DNA from: Marasmius tenuissimus
Lineage: Eukaryota > Basidiomycota > Agaricomycetes > Agaricales > Marasmiaceae
Assembly (NCBI GenBank): GCA_029532415.1
Contig: JAQOTA010000053.1
Span: forward strand, 1,798,001 to 1,862,000
Reading direction: 5' to 3'
DNA length: 64,000 nt
In this document: positions 11,646 to 21,973 of the stretch, piece by piece
Position numbering within the stretch: the first letter of the stretch is position 1
How the letters are laid out: each line of letters starts with the position of its first letter
Made by a program: the position numbers and the translations under genes
The notes under the pieces: model-generated
Seen by the model: the letters and a program-made list of their open reading frames with translations, nothing else
What the model was told of the DNA's origin: nothing
The model's database searches: none

Positions 11646-12389
11646 TGTTACATCCATACATCTTACCCTGGTCTATCTCACCTGGTCACATCACGCTTGG
11701 CTAGTCACATCACTTCCAGACCCATTCCGGGTACTTCCAGGCTATTATTCTAGTCCATTCCAACACTATTCCATCCCCGGCACTCAACCTTCACTTCCGC
11801 ACTTCAGTCTCTTACACCAAGTCCATCCCCGGAACCTCCGCCACTTCCGCCTCCGCTTCCGGGACTCTTTCCATTCTTCATTCTGACTTATTCTGACTTA
11901 CTTATCTCTGACTTCCGAGATATTTCCACGCTCACTTATTCTATTCATATCTTCATTCCATCACGCACTTATTCATTTCCGGTTCATTTCCCTTCCGGTA
12001 TTATTCTCCCCGTATTTGACTTCCATATGATACATCCTTTCCCGCACTTGACTCACTTATGATTCATTCATTTACTATAACCCTATATAAGCTCTATACT
12101 TCTATCCTGTATGGGAAGACTCGAAATCAACCAGAATCACCCTGGATCAACCAGGACTCACCTGGATACTTCTCTATCATGTCTTTTCTTCTATCTCGCA
12201 ACTTGTCCTCTTAGTCTAGTAGAAGGACAGCTCAGTTCATGGTGCTGTTGGCAAAACCTTCAGCTACTGTCTGCTCTAGATCCGTTGCTCCCACACTCCT
12301 TCATCATATCTCTTTCCTATCCATCTATCCGACAGCATATAAAATCCCATATCTTATCTTATCCCTATCCGATCCGCACGATCCTAACA
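11646..12389 (+). mobile_element. Solo LTR (744 bp) of an LTR retrotransposon
   Basis: Begins TGTTACATCC and ends GATCCTAACA, with a five-base terminal inverted repeat TGTTA/TAACA. It is flanked by the perfect 5-bp duplication ATCAT (11641-11645 and 12390-12394). A TATA box (CTATATAAGC) lies near 12080. There is no internal coding region, so this is a solo LTR left by LTR-LTR recombination. Orientation is inferred from the TATA box. Length and ends suit Ty3/gypsy, but that is inference. Removing it restores the frame of the host integrase-core gene. Confidence 0.88.
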
Positions 12390-12472
12390 ATCATGCATGG
12401 CGTCCCAGGGCAATGAGGTGGGCACGTGCATTGGTACTCATGGAATATATGTTGGAGAGTTCTTTGCATTAA

Positions 12473-12697
12473 GTAGACAGATGAAGTGTTATGATAAAAA
12501 CAACAATATGTATGTACTTGTACCCTACCCAAGCCTTGCTACCAATACACACTATACTATGCACGATACTCATTGTCTTCAACCAAGACCTCGCTTGCCA
12601 ATGAATAAAGTTTCAGTCGCTCAGTGACGGCGGTCCTCTTTTGTTCTGCAAGCTGCTCCTGTTCAGCAGCAGAGCTTAAATTGATGGCCTTGTCTGT
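12473..12697. other. convergent 3' intergenic region
   Basis: Lies between the end of the plus-strand integrase-core gene and the end of the minus-strand TET/JBP-like gene. Contains AATAAAG near 12604, a possible polyadenylation signal. Nothing else seen. Confidence 0.4.
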
Positions 12698-14415
12698 TCA
12701 AAACCCATTCTCCACCCAGCAAAATATTGCACCAGCTGTGTACTGAGTGAACAATGTGTGAATGTCCCCTATACAAAGCAACAAATTGTTATAATCATAC
12801 TAGAGGGAGGGGGTCTGAGCAGAATTCACCTGGTGCAATACCTGTATTGAAGTGGGTGACACAAGCCAATGGTATCGCAGCTGTAGAGGCATGAGGGAGA
12901 TTGACCATGAGCTTGAACTCCTTCAGGACCAGATGCGCACTACGAGCAGGGTCAAAGTGTTCGAATGCAGTGATAACACAAAGCCCAAACAGCCAGTTCA
13001 TGTGATTGCGGTGCTGGATGGTACAGACTTGTCCCCCGAAGTTGAATGCAGTGGCGGTGAAGATGCTGTGGGTGAAGTTGCGAGTCAGACACTGGAGCTT
13101 ATTGTACACTGCTTCAACAGTCTTCCTGTATTCCGCATGGAGTTTAGGCTCTCAGAGCTGGACCACACCTATACGGACATTCAGATCAATGGATGCGCTA
13201 TTGTAACCGCCGCTGTTGGTGAAACTAGATACTCACGGTTCTGGTAGCCATTTAGACGCAAGAGTGCTGGGTGTGAAACCAATTGGCTTAGAACCTCGTT
13301 GATCTCCTTTCCATTCGACAAAATGACCGGGGTTTGACTTCCCATGCCCATTGTGACCCCACGGTTGTAAGCGTGGAATTTGCCCCATTTGTGGTTTTCA
13401 TCTATATCCTGAACCCAGTTCATTCTTTCTGAAATCTCCATCATGTTCTTGAAAAGGGCCATCATCTCTTCAACAAAATCGCTGCGGTTGGGCCGTCCTG
13501 CAAGGAAAGCGACAACCCGGCCTTTACAGTTAATGATCAACAGTGGGTGACTTCCAAAGATGCAACGTCAGCGAGCAAATCCATAGCTCCCGGAGTTCAA
13601 ACTACTCACATACCATCCCAGGGAATGTGAACATAACCCAGGTCAATAAGTTCTTGTAGGGTATATTCCCTCTCCTTCTCTTCCTTTGACCCAAAGGTTT
13701 TCTTTCCACTAGGCTTCCCGGAATGAGCACCCTTTGCAGTGTCAAGGTCAGCGGCATTGGTGTCAAGGCAAATTGTCTTTGCAGTGCAAACAGCCTCCTC
13801 GATGGTCTGTTGGCTCGGTGAACCCACGGCATCTGCATGCTCAGCATCAGCCTTCCGTTTCCGTATGTGCTGGTTCTTCCATTTCCAGTGGTTGTGGCTC
13901 ATTTTTGGATCAGCTGGAGTCAAATCTGCTGGTAGTATTGTTGCTGGATCATGACCAGCTGCAGGAGGTGGTTGGGAATTGGGGTGTCTGGGCTCAGGAG
14001 GTGGGTGCCCAGATACTGTGTGGACTGAGGTGCTGAGGTCGTCCACAACAGAGGCGTCTGATACCTCTTGCTTGCATTCAGCACGCTCAACAAGAGCATC
14101 GTAGTTGAAGGATGGTGGGAGTTGGAAAATTTTGATGGGCTTCTTGGCTTCACAGGGCCAATCTTCAGAAGGTACGGCGGCTGGTTCGTTGCAAGTAACC
14201 GGGGTGGCTGAAGTTCCCAGAGGCAAAGGAGTGCCAGCCTCCTTTTTCACAGGCTTTTTAACCATCTTCAAGGGAACATGAGCGCAGTCTTGTATTGTAT
14301 GAGCCAGAAAACATGTATCGATCATGGAAAGTATTGTGTTCTTTGGAGTATGGGGCCTACGTGAGTCTGAGAGGAGAAAGTCAGCACGGCATGCAGAGCA
14401 TGTGCAAGGTACCAT
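12698..14415 (-). pseudogene. TET/JBP-like 2-oxoglutarate/Fe(II) dioxygenase gene, decayed
   Basis: Exon 1 (14415-13606) starts MVPCTCSACRADFLLSDS and has a Lys/Pro-rich linker. Exon 2 (about 13540-13181) has GRVVAFLAGRPN and TPVILSNGKEINEV. Exon 3 (about 13109-12830) has the double-stranded beta-helix core: FNFGGQ, then QHRNHMNW, then FGLCVITAFEHFDP, AHLVLKEF, and the distal His in ACVTHFNTG. After an intron a last exon reads FTQYTAGAIFCWVENGF-stop (12698-12700). This pattern (H-x-D near GWCxIT, distal H-x-N, FTQYTAGG) is one I associate with the expanded fungal TET/JBP family, which oxidises 5-methylcytosine. Here the iron-binding H-R-D is H-R-N (codon at 13005-13007) and the usual Arg after the distal His is not evident. 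Exon 1-2 and 2-3 joins do not keep frame cleanly. Family call from memory. Confidence 0.55.
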
Positions 14416-15156
14416 CTAGGCAGAGTTGCTCAACACCCCAAGCAAGTCAGTGGTGATGCTGTTTGCCTCTAACTCTCCCCTCCTTTACCCTGGGCTAGCC
14501 CCCATTGGGGCGGAGGCATTCCCCCAGGTGAAGCAGTTGAGAAGTAGAAACACATGGAGTGACCACCAACTGCCAACTAAATTGCTGGCTAGATCACCAA
14601 ATGCACCCTGGAATACGACTTGGAATACGGGAAGGCTTACTGTTCTGTACGTATTTTGCTTGGGGAGGGAACGTTGGCTGGGCTGTGGGGGACAAAGAGT
14701 TCGGGGTTTTGTGTGTTTTCGAAGCCCGACAAACAAGGTATGTGAAATGTCCCACGCCCATATATGGCGTGGGCACGAGGCCAACTCCTAAGAACTAGAA
14801 GCAAGCCGTACTCAATTCCATTCCATTGCCAATACATCCAAAACACTGGAAGCCAGAGGTTAATTTCCAAAGACACGTCCACCGACATATTGTATTGGAT
14901 GTACACAGTACGTACTGACAGACTTGTAGCTACAGTAACAATGTGTCATAGGAAGAACGCAAGTAAGTGGAAAAACCAGGCCGGGAGCATCTACTGCCAG
15001 AGATGAGAGACACATAGCTCACCAGTTGAATGGCGAAAGACTATAGTTAGTACAGCGTGGCAAACAGCGGTGAATAATTAGTAATTGGTGCGAGTGAACA
15101 TAAGAAGAACAGCAGGCTCAGAGCGAACAACGGGCAAAAAACACCATCAAGAGACC
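14416..15156. other. intergenic region
   Basis: About 740 bases upstream of the TET/JBP-like gene and downstream of the next minus-strand gene. Overlapping short frames exist on both strands, but none has a recognisable motif. Confidence 0.35.
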
Positions 15157-16740
15157 TCAAAAATCAAGGTTGGGTTTGTTGGAGAATGGATCGTCATCTG
15201 GGTGAGGTTTAGAAAAATAAGGGTCAATAGACAATTGTCCTTCAATTTTTGGAGGTGTGGTTGCTGCAAATGTGCTGAACGCGAATGAGAAACCACCATC
15301 CGTATCCTCCACATTGCCTCCATTGTTCCCAACAGTGTATCCGATACCCCCCTCACCCTTGACACCTCCTGCAGTGGCTTGAACCATAGCACTGTATTCC
15401 TCCATATTGACTTCAAAACCATCTGAATCTGTACTGGAGTCAACTTTGATTTCCTCCTTGATATTGGCTGCAACTTTCTTCTGAGGTCTCAAGATGACTT
15501 GGGAGCCTGTGTCTTCTCGGCGAGTTCAATCAGTACCGCAGGTACAATAGATGGATAGAATTCAATACTTACCAGTGGATGCCTCGTCATCAGAGGGGAT
15601 TTTCCGCTTGTACTTGCGTCTGTTGTGATTTCATTTTGATGGCGCTGTAGGAATTGGGGATTCCACTACACCGAAAGGAACACAGTAAGTTGATATTGAG
15701 CTGCACTTGAAAAATGTACAGACCCTTATAGCTGTAGTCATCATCGTCAGAGTTGATGACAGCAGCAATATTTGTTGCTCCCCAACTCGAGATGACACTG
15801 GGAGGAATCTCTTTTGGGACACTATAAGGGTTAAAGGCACCTTTTTAGCTTCGCTAATCAAAGCAAGGTCTAAGCTGTAACAAATGTACCAAGAATAAGT
15901 TGGTTGCTGGAAATACCCTTTCCGGCAGGTCCCTCACTCAGGTGTCTGAGCTCTTGTCCGTTGGGTTCCAGAGTGGTCTGATACAGCTTGATTTTTGCGG
16001 ACTTGCCTGGGCCTTCCATATAGCTGAAGACGTATGGTGTGTAGTCTTTTTTCCATGACGTAGCAAGGTATTCAAATGGTTTCGGGAGATTCTTGCGAAT
16101 GACTGCGTCGATGTCTTTGAAGGACGCATCCAGTGGTATGTCAATTTTTGTTGATTGGATGGCATGACCAAGGCTACAAGCCTCAAGCCATTTATGGTGA
16201 GTGATGGCTGCAGGCGACCGGGGAACAATGAGCTTCGCGCTGTCATCTTTTGGATTCGGGACCTAAAAGGAATTGGAAATGAGCTCAAATTCCACGGCTT
16301 TTCAAGAGACAACGTAGACAGTGCGACTCACAATATAGGTTCCTTCAATGTTCAGGTAAATCGAGGTCAGGGTGTATGGCCTGTCGCTGCTGATCTTGGA
16401 AGCCTATAATATGAGAAGGATCAGTCGGGCCATACAGGCAGTTCCAGTACAATTTTTTCCTTTCTTCCTTTCTTTCTGTCCTTCAAACGCAAACCATCTT
16501 TTGCTTCCTGATTGGCACTCGAGAGGAGGTCTGCCGCCTCCTCATCTGTTTTTTTGGCAAAGACCTTCTTGAAGATGGCAGGTACAGAGAGTCCCCCGGA
16601 CAAGCTTTTTCCCCTTCCCTTGGTGGCTATGTGTTCCTTCTTCTAACATCCACATTTTTTGCAAGGGACAATGGCATGGTCAGATTTGGAGTCCAAGTCG
16701 TCAGACTCATACCCACTGCAATCCTGACACCTTCAGCAAT
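15157..16740 (-). pseudogene. Unrecognised basidiomycete protein gene, probably decayed
   Basis: A multi-exon reading can be followed. 16603-16436 has VPAIFKKVFAKKTDEEAA...KEKIVLELP. After a very short intron comes ASKISSDRPYTLTSIYLN, then an intron GTGAGT...TTTTAG, then VPNPKDDSAKLIVPR, TSWKKDYTPYVFSYMEG and RHLSEGPAGKGISSNQ (to about 15885). Small acidic exons follow with EIPPSVISSWGATNI and SDDDDYSYKG, and the last exon (15512-15157) has RPQKKVAANIKEE, a Gly-rich part and DPYFSKPHPDDDPF-stop. Upstream, 16740-16640 reads a Cys-rich stretch (CQDCSGYESDD, PCKKCGC) containing two in-frame stops, so the 5' end is broken. It neighbours the TET/JBP-like gene on the same strand. No function can be given. 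Confidence 0.45.
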
Positions 16741-17942
16741 GCTTGAGGTCTTCTGTTTTGGCCATACCAGAGGAAATTAGGCAGACAAGGAGATAGGTGC
16801 AACAGAGATGCGAGGTGCTGGTTGAAGCAGATACCAAGCGATGCGCAGAAAATATATTCAAACTCAGGTGCCTTTGAAGTTCGGGTAGCTTGGGTGGCTT
16901 GCAGTTACTGCAGAGAAAATGAGCTAGGACAAAAAAGGAAGATCCTGTATACCGCAGAAGAAGCAACTTGTTTGTAAACAAATAACATTGGGTTTGGATA
17001 CGGCCAAACGGAAGACCCTATAAGAGTAAGATTAGCATCCACTGCAACTTTAATCCCAGGAAGATGACTATGGTCCATGGCATTGGGATACCTAGATTCA
17101 AAAGAAATCGGAAGTGAGATGAGCAAAGTGTCTAGGAATGGTGGTGGATACATGCATGTTGGGAATGAAGATGCACGCCGGGGTTGAAATGTACCCCACA
17201 CGTTGAAACAGGGGGAATCCCATGTGTCGACCTCTTCTCACCTGCGTGCAGAGTCTGAGCTTGATCAAAACGCCCAGAAGCATTCAAAGTGGTGAGTGCA
17301 TCTAATCTCTGCCTCTAGGCACGTTCTGATTCTCGAGTCAGCACGCTGGTTTTATTTAATGTGCAAACGGAGCGGGATAGATGTCAGAATACTGCTCACT
17401 GGAGTGATGGATACCTTCTTCCAGGTTATACTAGCTCTTGTTACTTATGAGGGGCCCAGGTACCACAAAATGCGGTGGATAGGAATAAGATCGGTAATGG
17501 AAAGAGACATGGTGGATTATAATAACAATGGGCAGCATCAAAGATAGCTTAGCTATTCCCAATTTAGACTTGGCACGAGTCTGTGCGACCCACATTCCAG
17601 TTGATTGCAAGTAAATCTTTTGAGGCAAGTCCACAAATAAGCGACAAACACATAGACACCTTACTTTACAAGTACTAGTTAACGACAAAGCAAAGTCCAT
17701 TTTTGGAGTAGACTAGAGAAAGGTCAAAACAGAGCCATCAAGATCTCCTCAGCCGCTTGGAAGCCAATAAACCATTGTGAGGATCATGGGAATCAGTTGA
17801 TGACTGTTTGGAGCCACAGGGGGTCTGAGGAAGGGTACTAATATCCATCAATGAAGGGAAGATTCTTGGGTCATCAAAGCGGAAAGCTTCGTTGGTGCCT
17901 TGAGGAATTGGTATATCCCAATTGAGCATGGAGCATCACGCG
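16741..17942. other. region with only weak coding hints
   Basis: Minus-strand fragments such as the 63-codon frame 17929-17738 (MLNWDIPIPQGTNEAFRFDD) could be a 5' exon of the decayed gene to the left, but no joined model could be made. Nothing else recognised. Confidence 0.25.
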
Positions 17943-18383
17943 GTGTAGCGCCTGCTATTAAAAAGCAGCTTCAGAGCCTTGTTTTTGTGCGATTTTAGCA
18001 TAAAACAGATAAGAAATGACTAGGTAATATGAGTACTAGAGCAAGTCCCGAGCAGCTAGTAAAAGGCTCAGATCCTAGCATAAGGAGAGAATAGCACCTC
18101 GGAGGTGTCTCTCCTTATCTCTGAAAACTGTAGGAGTCGTATAACTGAAGAAAGTATCACTTCAGAGGCATGACTAGGACCTGTAGTCATATCAAGGGAA
18201 TATCTCCAGTGGCTCAGAGGCATTGTACTAAGGATTAGAATAATAGAATCAGACTTAACAAAGACCTGTACTAGTAGAGCTAGACAGAGGAAGTCACTGT
18301 GCAAGCATGGATGGTCGGAAAGTGAGACTAAGTCGAGCCTCAGAAGCTTGGTATAAGGTCAAGGCCGCACTTCGGAGGTATGA
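17943..18383. repeat. flank of inverted-repeat element with GGAGGC-type motifs and a hairpin
   Basis: Begins TGTAGCGCC, echoing TGTAAAGCGCC at 18413 and GGCGCTTTACA near 21945. Shares with the inverted repeat the short motif CTTCGGAGGT/CTTCAGAGGCA (near 18098, 18163, 18213 and 18371). A strong potential hairpin lies at about 18083-18122: AAGGAGAGA pairs with TCTCTCCTT around CACCTCGGAGGTG. May belong to the same element as the arms. Confidence 0.5.
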
Positions 18384-19951
18384 TTGATTCAAGTATACTA
18401 AGTATACTACGGTGTAAAGCGCCACTCACGGTGTATAATAAAATCTAACTCATAGGTCAAATCCTCCCAACACTCAAGAGTGTAGCTGAAGGGTGTGGGA
18501 ATCGGGGATCGGTGTTGATTGTAGGTTCCGCTCGTAGCCAGACTGTAATAGTAGGCTGAAGGAAATCTGACTCAAGAAAACTATCCAACTAAGGTAGCTT
18601 TGCCTCTGAAACCAGTTTGGAGGTCAAAAGTGGGGTTTGGAAGAGAGGTTTATAGGTTGTTTTGGGAGTGTAGAGTTTTTTTGGTGCTTCGGAAGTGCAT
18701 TCTTAGGCTTCAACTAGCTTCAGAACCACTCGAACAGCGAGTGGCAACAAGACAATCAAATCAAACAATGGCAATAAGACTTCAATCAAGTCTGTCAATA
18801 ACCGAAGACCAACTGTCAATGGCAAACAATATCCTCAGCCCAATTAGCTTCGGAAGTTCAACAATAGCTCAGCCACTCAAGTTGGCGTTGCAGACAAACA
18901 ATGCAAAGTCAAGGTCAAGCAAGTGTTCAATGGATTTTCTAGTTTTGGGCAAACAAAGTTCTATTCCGTTCTAATGTCTCTCCAGAAGCACTCCCAAGTC
19001 AACTAACTACCCAACAAGTGGAATAGCTTTGTATCCTCTGAATACTAATCGTACAGATTGCTTGGGGATTCTTGATGAAAACCCCACTGCTTATATACTC
19101 TAGGATGCTCTAATTCTACCAAATCGTACAAATATCAAATAAACCATGCCTCGGAGGCATAAACTACCTACTTTGGAATATACTTGGAGAGTTTTGTGTT
19201 TAATCTACGCTTTTGAACCCCAAAGTCAAAACCAATAATTTGCTTTGGAAGTATCATCAGCCTCGAACATTCGCTAACATTCTTTTCTTCCGGGTCTCTC
19301 CTATCAATGGTTCCGTTCTGCCTATCTGCCTCCACAGCATTGATTCTCCGGTTCTAGACTCTTCAATCGTCATAGGTCATCTTGTTCTGCCTGCCTCCAA
19401 AGTGTATACTCCCTTCATCTGAAGCCAAGTACGTGCCTCCGAAGTGCTACTAGATGCCTATATTCATGGAGTTACCCAGCTGTCCATAGCCAGGTTGATG
19501 TCCCCTTCTGTAGCTTGGATAGTTCTGACGTCCTGCCATCCATATGGTTGCCCCACTATATCCAATCTTGGTACCTTGGATACCGGGTAATAGTTCAATG
19601 GTTCAGCCAGAACTCCTACTCGATTCTTTGGTACACCATTCCCTTCTTTCTTAGTCTCTTGCCTTCTAGTACAGCTGAGCTATGTGTTGGCTACCAGTGC
19701 CAACTATGCCCTTAGTACGGTTAATATCTCAATGTACAAGTACAAGGGAGGTATACCGAAGGTGGAACACCTCTGATCACTTCTCGATCATTGTTTAGCA
19801 CCCAGTGCCTGGTTCGGATCCACGCCTCCAAAGCACTAATTTCCTAGTTTCCAAAGTAAAATATCCACTTCAGCGGCAAGTCCAGAGGTCAGTAAAAGCA
19901 AGTACTAGGTTGTCCCAATTCCTTGCTCACTTTTCTCTGAAGCGCGCTATG
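18384..19951. repeat. left arm of large inverted repeat (about 1.57 kb)
   Basis: Reverse complement of 20391-21973. The outer limit is TTGATTCAAGTATACT at 18384; the inner limit is near CTATGG at 19946-19951. The three longest frames in it (124, 69 and 66 codons) are identical to frames on the opposite strand in the right arm, so the arms are essentially identical by eye. It contains many copies of GCCTCCGAAGT-like motifs. A TATATAAG-type box reads outward on the minus strand, suggesting an LTR or promoter-bearing terminal repeat. No reliable protein. Confidence 0.9.
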
Positions 19952-20390
19952 GCATGCTTGCATAACATTGAAGACCACTTCCGCAACTTACTTTATAGTA
20001 AGTCTTTCTTATTTTCTAGGTTTTGAGGCAGCCTTCTGACTTCCTCTTCAGAGTTGTATAAGCTCTGGTGGTATCCAGAAAATTACTCTGATAAGATCAA
20101 GGAGCGCCGTATCATCCTTCCCGTTTCACTTGATGCCGAATGAGAAGCTATCCTCGGAATCATCTTCCAGCATTTCTTCCTCAGTCACCACAGATCCATC
20201 TACTGGGGCTATGTGATTCATTATGACACGATCCAGGACAAAATCTATCTCTGCAAGGACACCTTCAACCACTTCATTCCTCACAACACCAGGTCTGTCA
20301 TCGACATGGTTGCTGAGTCCATTGCTCGAGTTGGTTTCCTTGACTTCAAAACCGTCATACTCCTGGAGCCGTCAACGCTTGGATCAACAC
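19952..20390 (+). pseudogene. spacer of inverted repeat with captured-gene-like fragment
   Basis: Single-copy sequence between the arms. On the plus strand it reads protein-like text: LYKLWWYPENYSDKIKERR, then LPVSLDAE-stop-EAILGIIFQHF, then after a frame change IHYDTIQDKIYLCKDTFNHF and MVAESIARVGFLDFKTV. The TGA after LDAE would be Trp if TGG. I do not recognise the protein. It could be a host-gene piece captured between two oppositely facing terminal repeats. Confidence 0.35.
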
Positions 20391-21973
20391 CATAGCGCAC
20401 TTAGGGGAAACGCACTTAGGGGAAAAGTGAGCAAGGAATTGGGACAACCTAGTACTTGCTTTTACTGACCTCTGGACTTGCCGCTGAAGTGGATATTTTA
20501 CTTTGGAAACTAGGAAATTAGTGCTTTGGAGGCGTGGATCCGAACCAGGCACTGGGTGCTAAACAATGATCGAGAAGTGATCAGAGGTGTTCCACCTTCG
20601 GTATACCTCCCTTGTACTTGTACATTGAGATATTAACCGTACTAAGGGCATAGTTGGCACTGGTAGCCAACACATAGCTCAGCTGTACTAGAAGGCAAGA
20701 GACTAAGAAAGAAGGGAATGGTGTACCAAAGAATCGAGTAGGAGTTCTGGCTGAACCATTGAACTATTACCCGGTATCCAAGGTACCAAGATTGGATATA
20801 GTGGGGCAACCATATGGATGGCAGGACGTCAGAACTATCCAAGCTACAGAAGGGGACATCAACCTGGCTATGGACAGCTGGGTAACTCCATGAATATAGG
20901 CATCTAGTAGCACTTCGGAGGCACGTACTTGGCTTCAGATGAAGGGAGTATACACTTTGGAGGCAGGCAGAACAAGATGACCTATGACGATTGAAGAGTC
21001 TAGAACCGGAGAATCAATGCTGTGGAGGCAGATAGGCAGAACGGAACCATTGATAGGAGAGACCCGGAAGAAAAGAATGTTAGCGAATGTTCGAGGCTGA
21101 TGATACTTCCAAAGCAAATTATTGGTTTTGACTTTGGGGTTCAAAAGCGTAGATTAAACACAAAACTCTCCAAGTATATTCCAAAGTAGGTAGTTTATGC
21201 CTCCGAGGCATGGTTTATTTGATATTTGTACGATTTGGTAGAATTAGAGCATCCTAGAGTATATAAGCAGTGGGGTTTTCATCAAGAATCCCCAAGCAAT
21301 CTGTACGATTAGTATTCAGAGGATACAAAGCTATTCCACTTGTTGGGTAGTTAGTTGACTTGGGAGTGCTTCTGGAGAGACATTAGAACGGAATAGAACT
21401 TTGTTTGCCCAAAACTAGAAAATCCATTGAACACTTGCTTGACCTTGACTTTGCATTGTTTGTCTGCAACGCCAACTTGAGTGGCTGAGCTATTGTTGAA
21501 CTTCCGAAGCTAATTGGGCTGAGGATATTGTTTGCCATTGACAGTTGGTCTTCGGTTATTGACAGACTTGATTGAAGTCTTATTGCCATTGTTTGATTTG
21601 ATTGTCTTGTTGCCACTCGCTGTTCGAGTGGTTCTGAAGCTAGTTGAAGCCTAAGAATGCACTTCCGAAGCACCAAAAAAACTCTACACTCCCAAAACAA
21701 CCTATAAACCTCTCTTCCAAACCCCACTTTTGACCTCCAAACTGGTTTCAGAGGCAAAGCTACCTTAGTTGGATAGTTTTCTTGAGTCAGATTTCCTTCA
21801 GCCTACTATTACAGTCTGGCTACGAGCGGAACCTACAATCAACACCGATCCCCGATTCCCACACCCTTCAGCTACACTCTTGAGTGTTGGGAGGATTTGA
21901 CCTATGAGTTAGATTTTATTATACACCGTGAGTGGCGCTTTACACCGTAGTATACTTAGTATACTTGAATCAA
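20391..21973. repeat. right arm of large inverted repeat (about 1.58 kb)
   Basis: Mirror of 18384-19951. It is 15 bases longer because ACGCACTTAGGGGAA is duplicated near the inner end (20397-20425). A TATA box (AGTATATAAGC, about 21259) points right, away from the spacer. The outer end is GTATACTTGAATCAA at 21973. Confidence 0.9.

Larger units (their letters stand above)
3527..12472 (+). pseudogene. Integrase-core (rve-type DDE) protein gene, interrupted twice
   Basis: Pieces of one gene: 3527-3835 (MNDFVPLP...), about 3950-4700 with short introns, 4752-4979, 11068-11645 and 12395-12472. Removing the copia plus one TSD joins NGHP to ISGKGHNTSPN in frame. Removing the solo LTR plus one TSD joins DLPDH to AWRPRAMRWARAL in frame, ending SSLH-stop at 12472. 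A 54-bp intron sits at 11106-11159. Catalytic Asp occurs in WHIDGHHK (4399-4401) and RGDYGTEN (4625-4627), and Glu in HIEHLWVEVGRQ (4797-4799). I recognise this as the integrase-core protein that is multicopy in Agaricomycetes, probably derived from an integrase-type transposase. In-frame TGA codons at 3701-3703 and 11397-11399 (probably CGA before) show it was decaying anyway. Confidence 0.8.

Noticed and set aside
15085..17300. KDZ-type transposase near the TET/JBP-like gene
   Set aside because: Looked for because KDZ and TET/JBP genes are associated in mushrooms, but no KDZ catalytic motif was found; the CQDC/CKKCGC cluster alone is too little.
18600..18974. 124-codon frame in each inverted arm as a gene
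   Set aside because: Low-complexity translation (short motif repeats), no homology recognised; it is duplicated only because the arms are identical.
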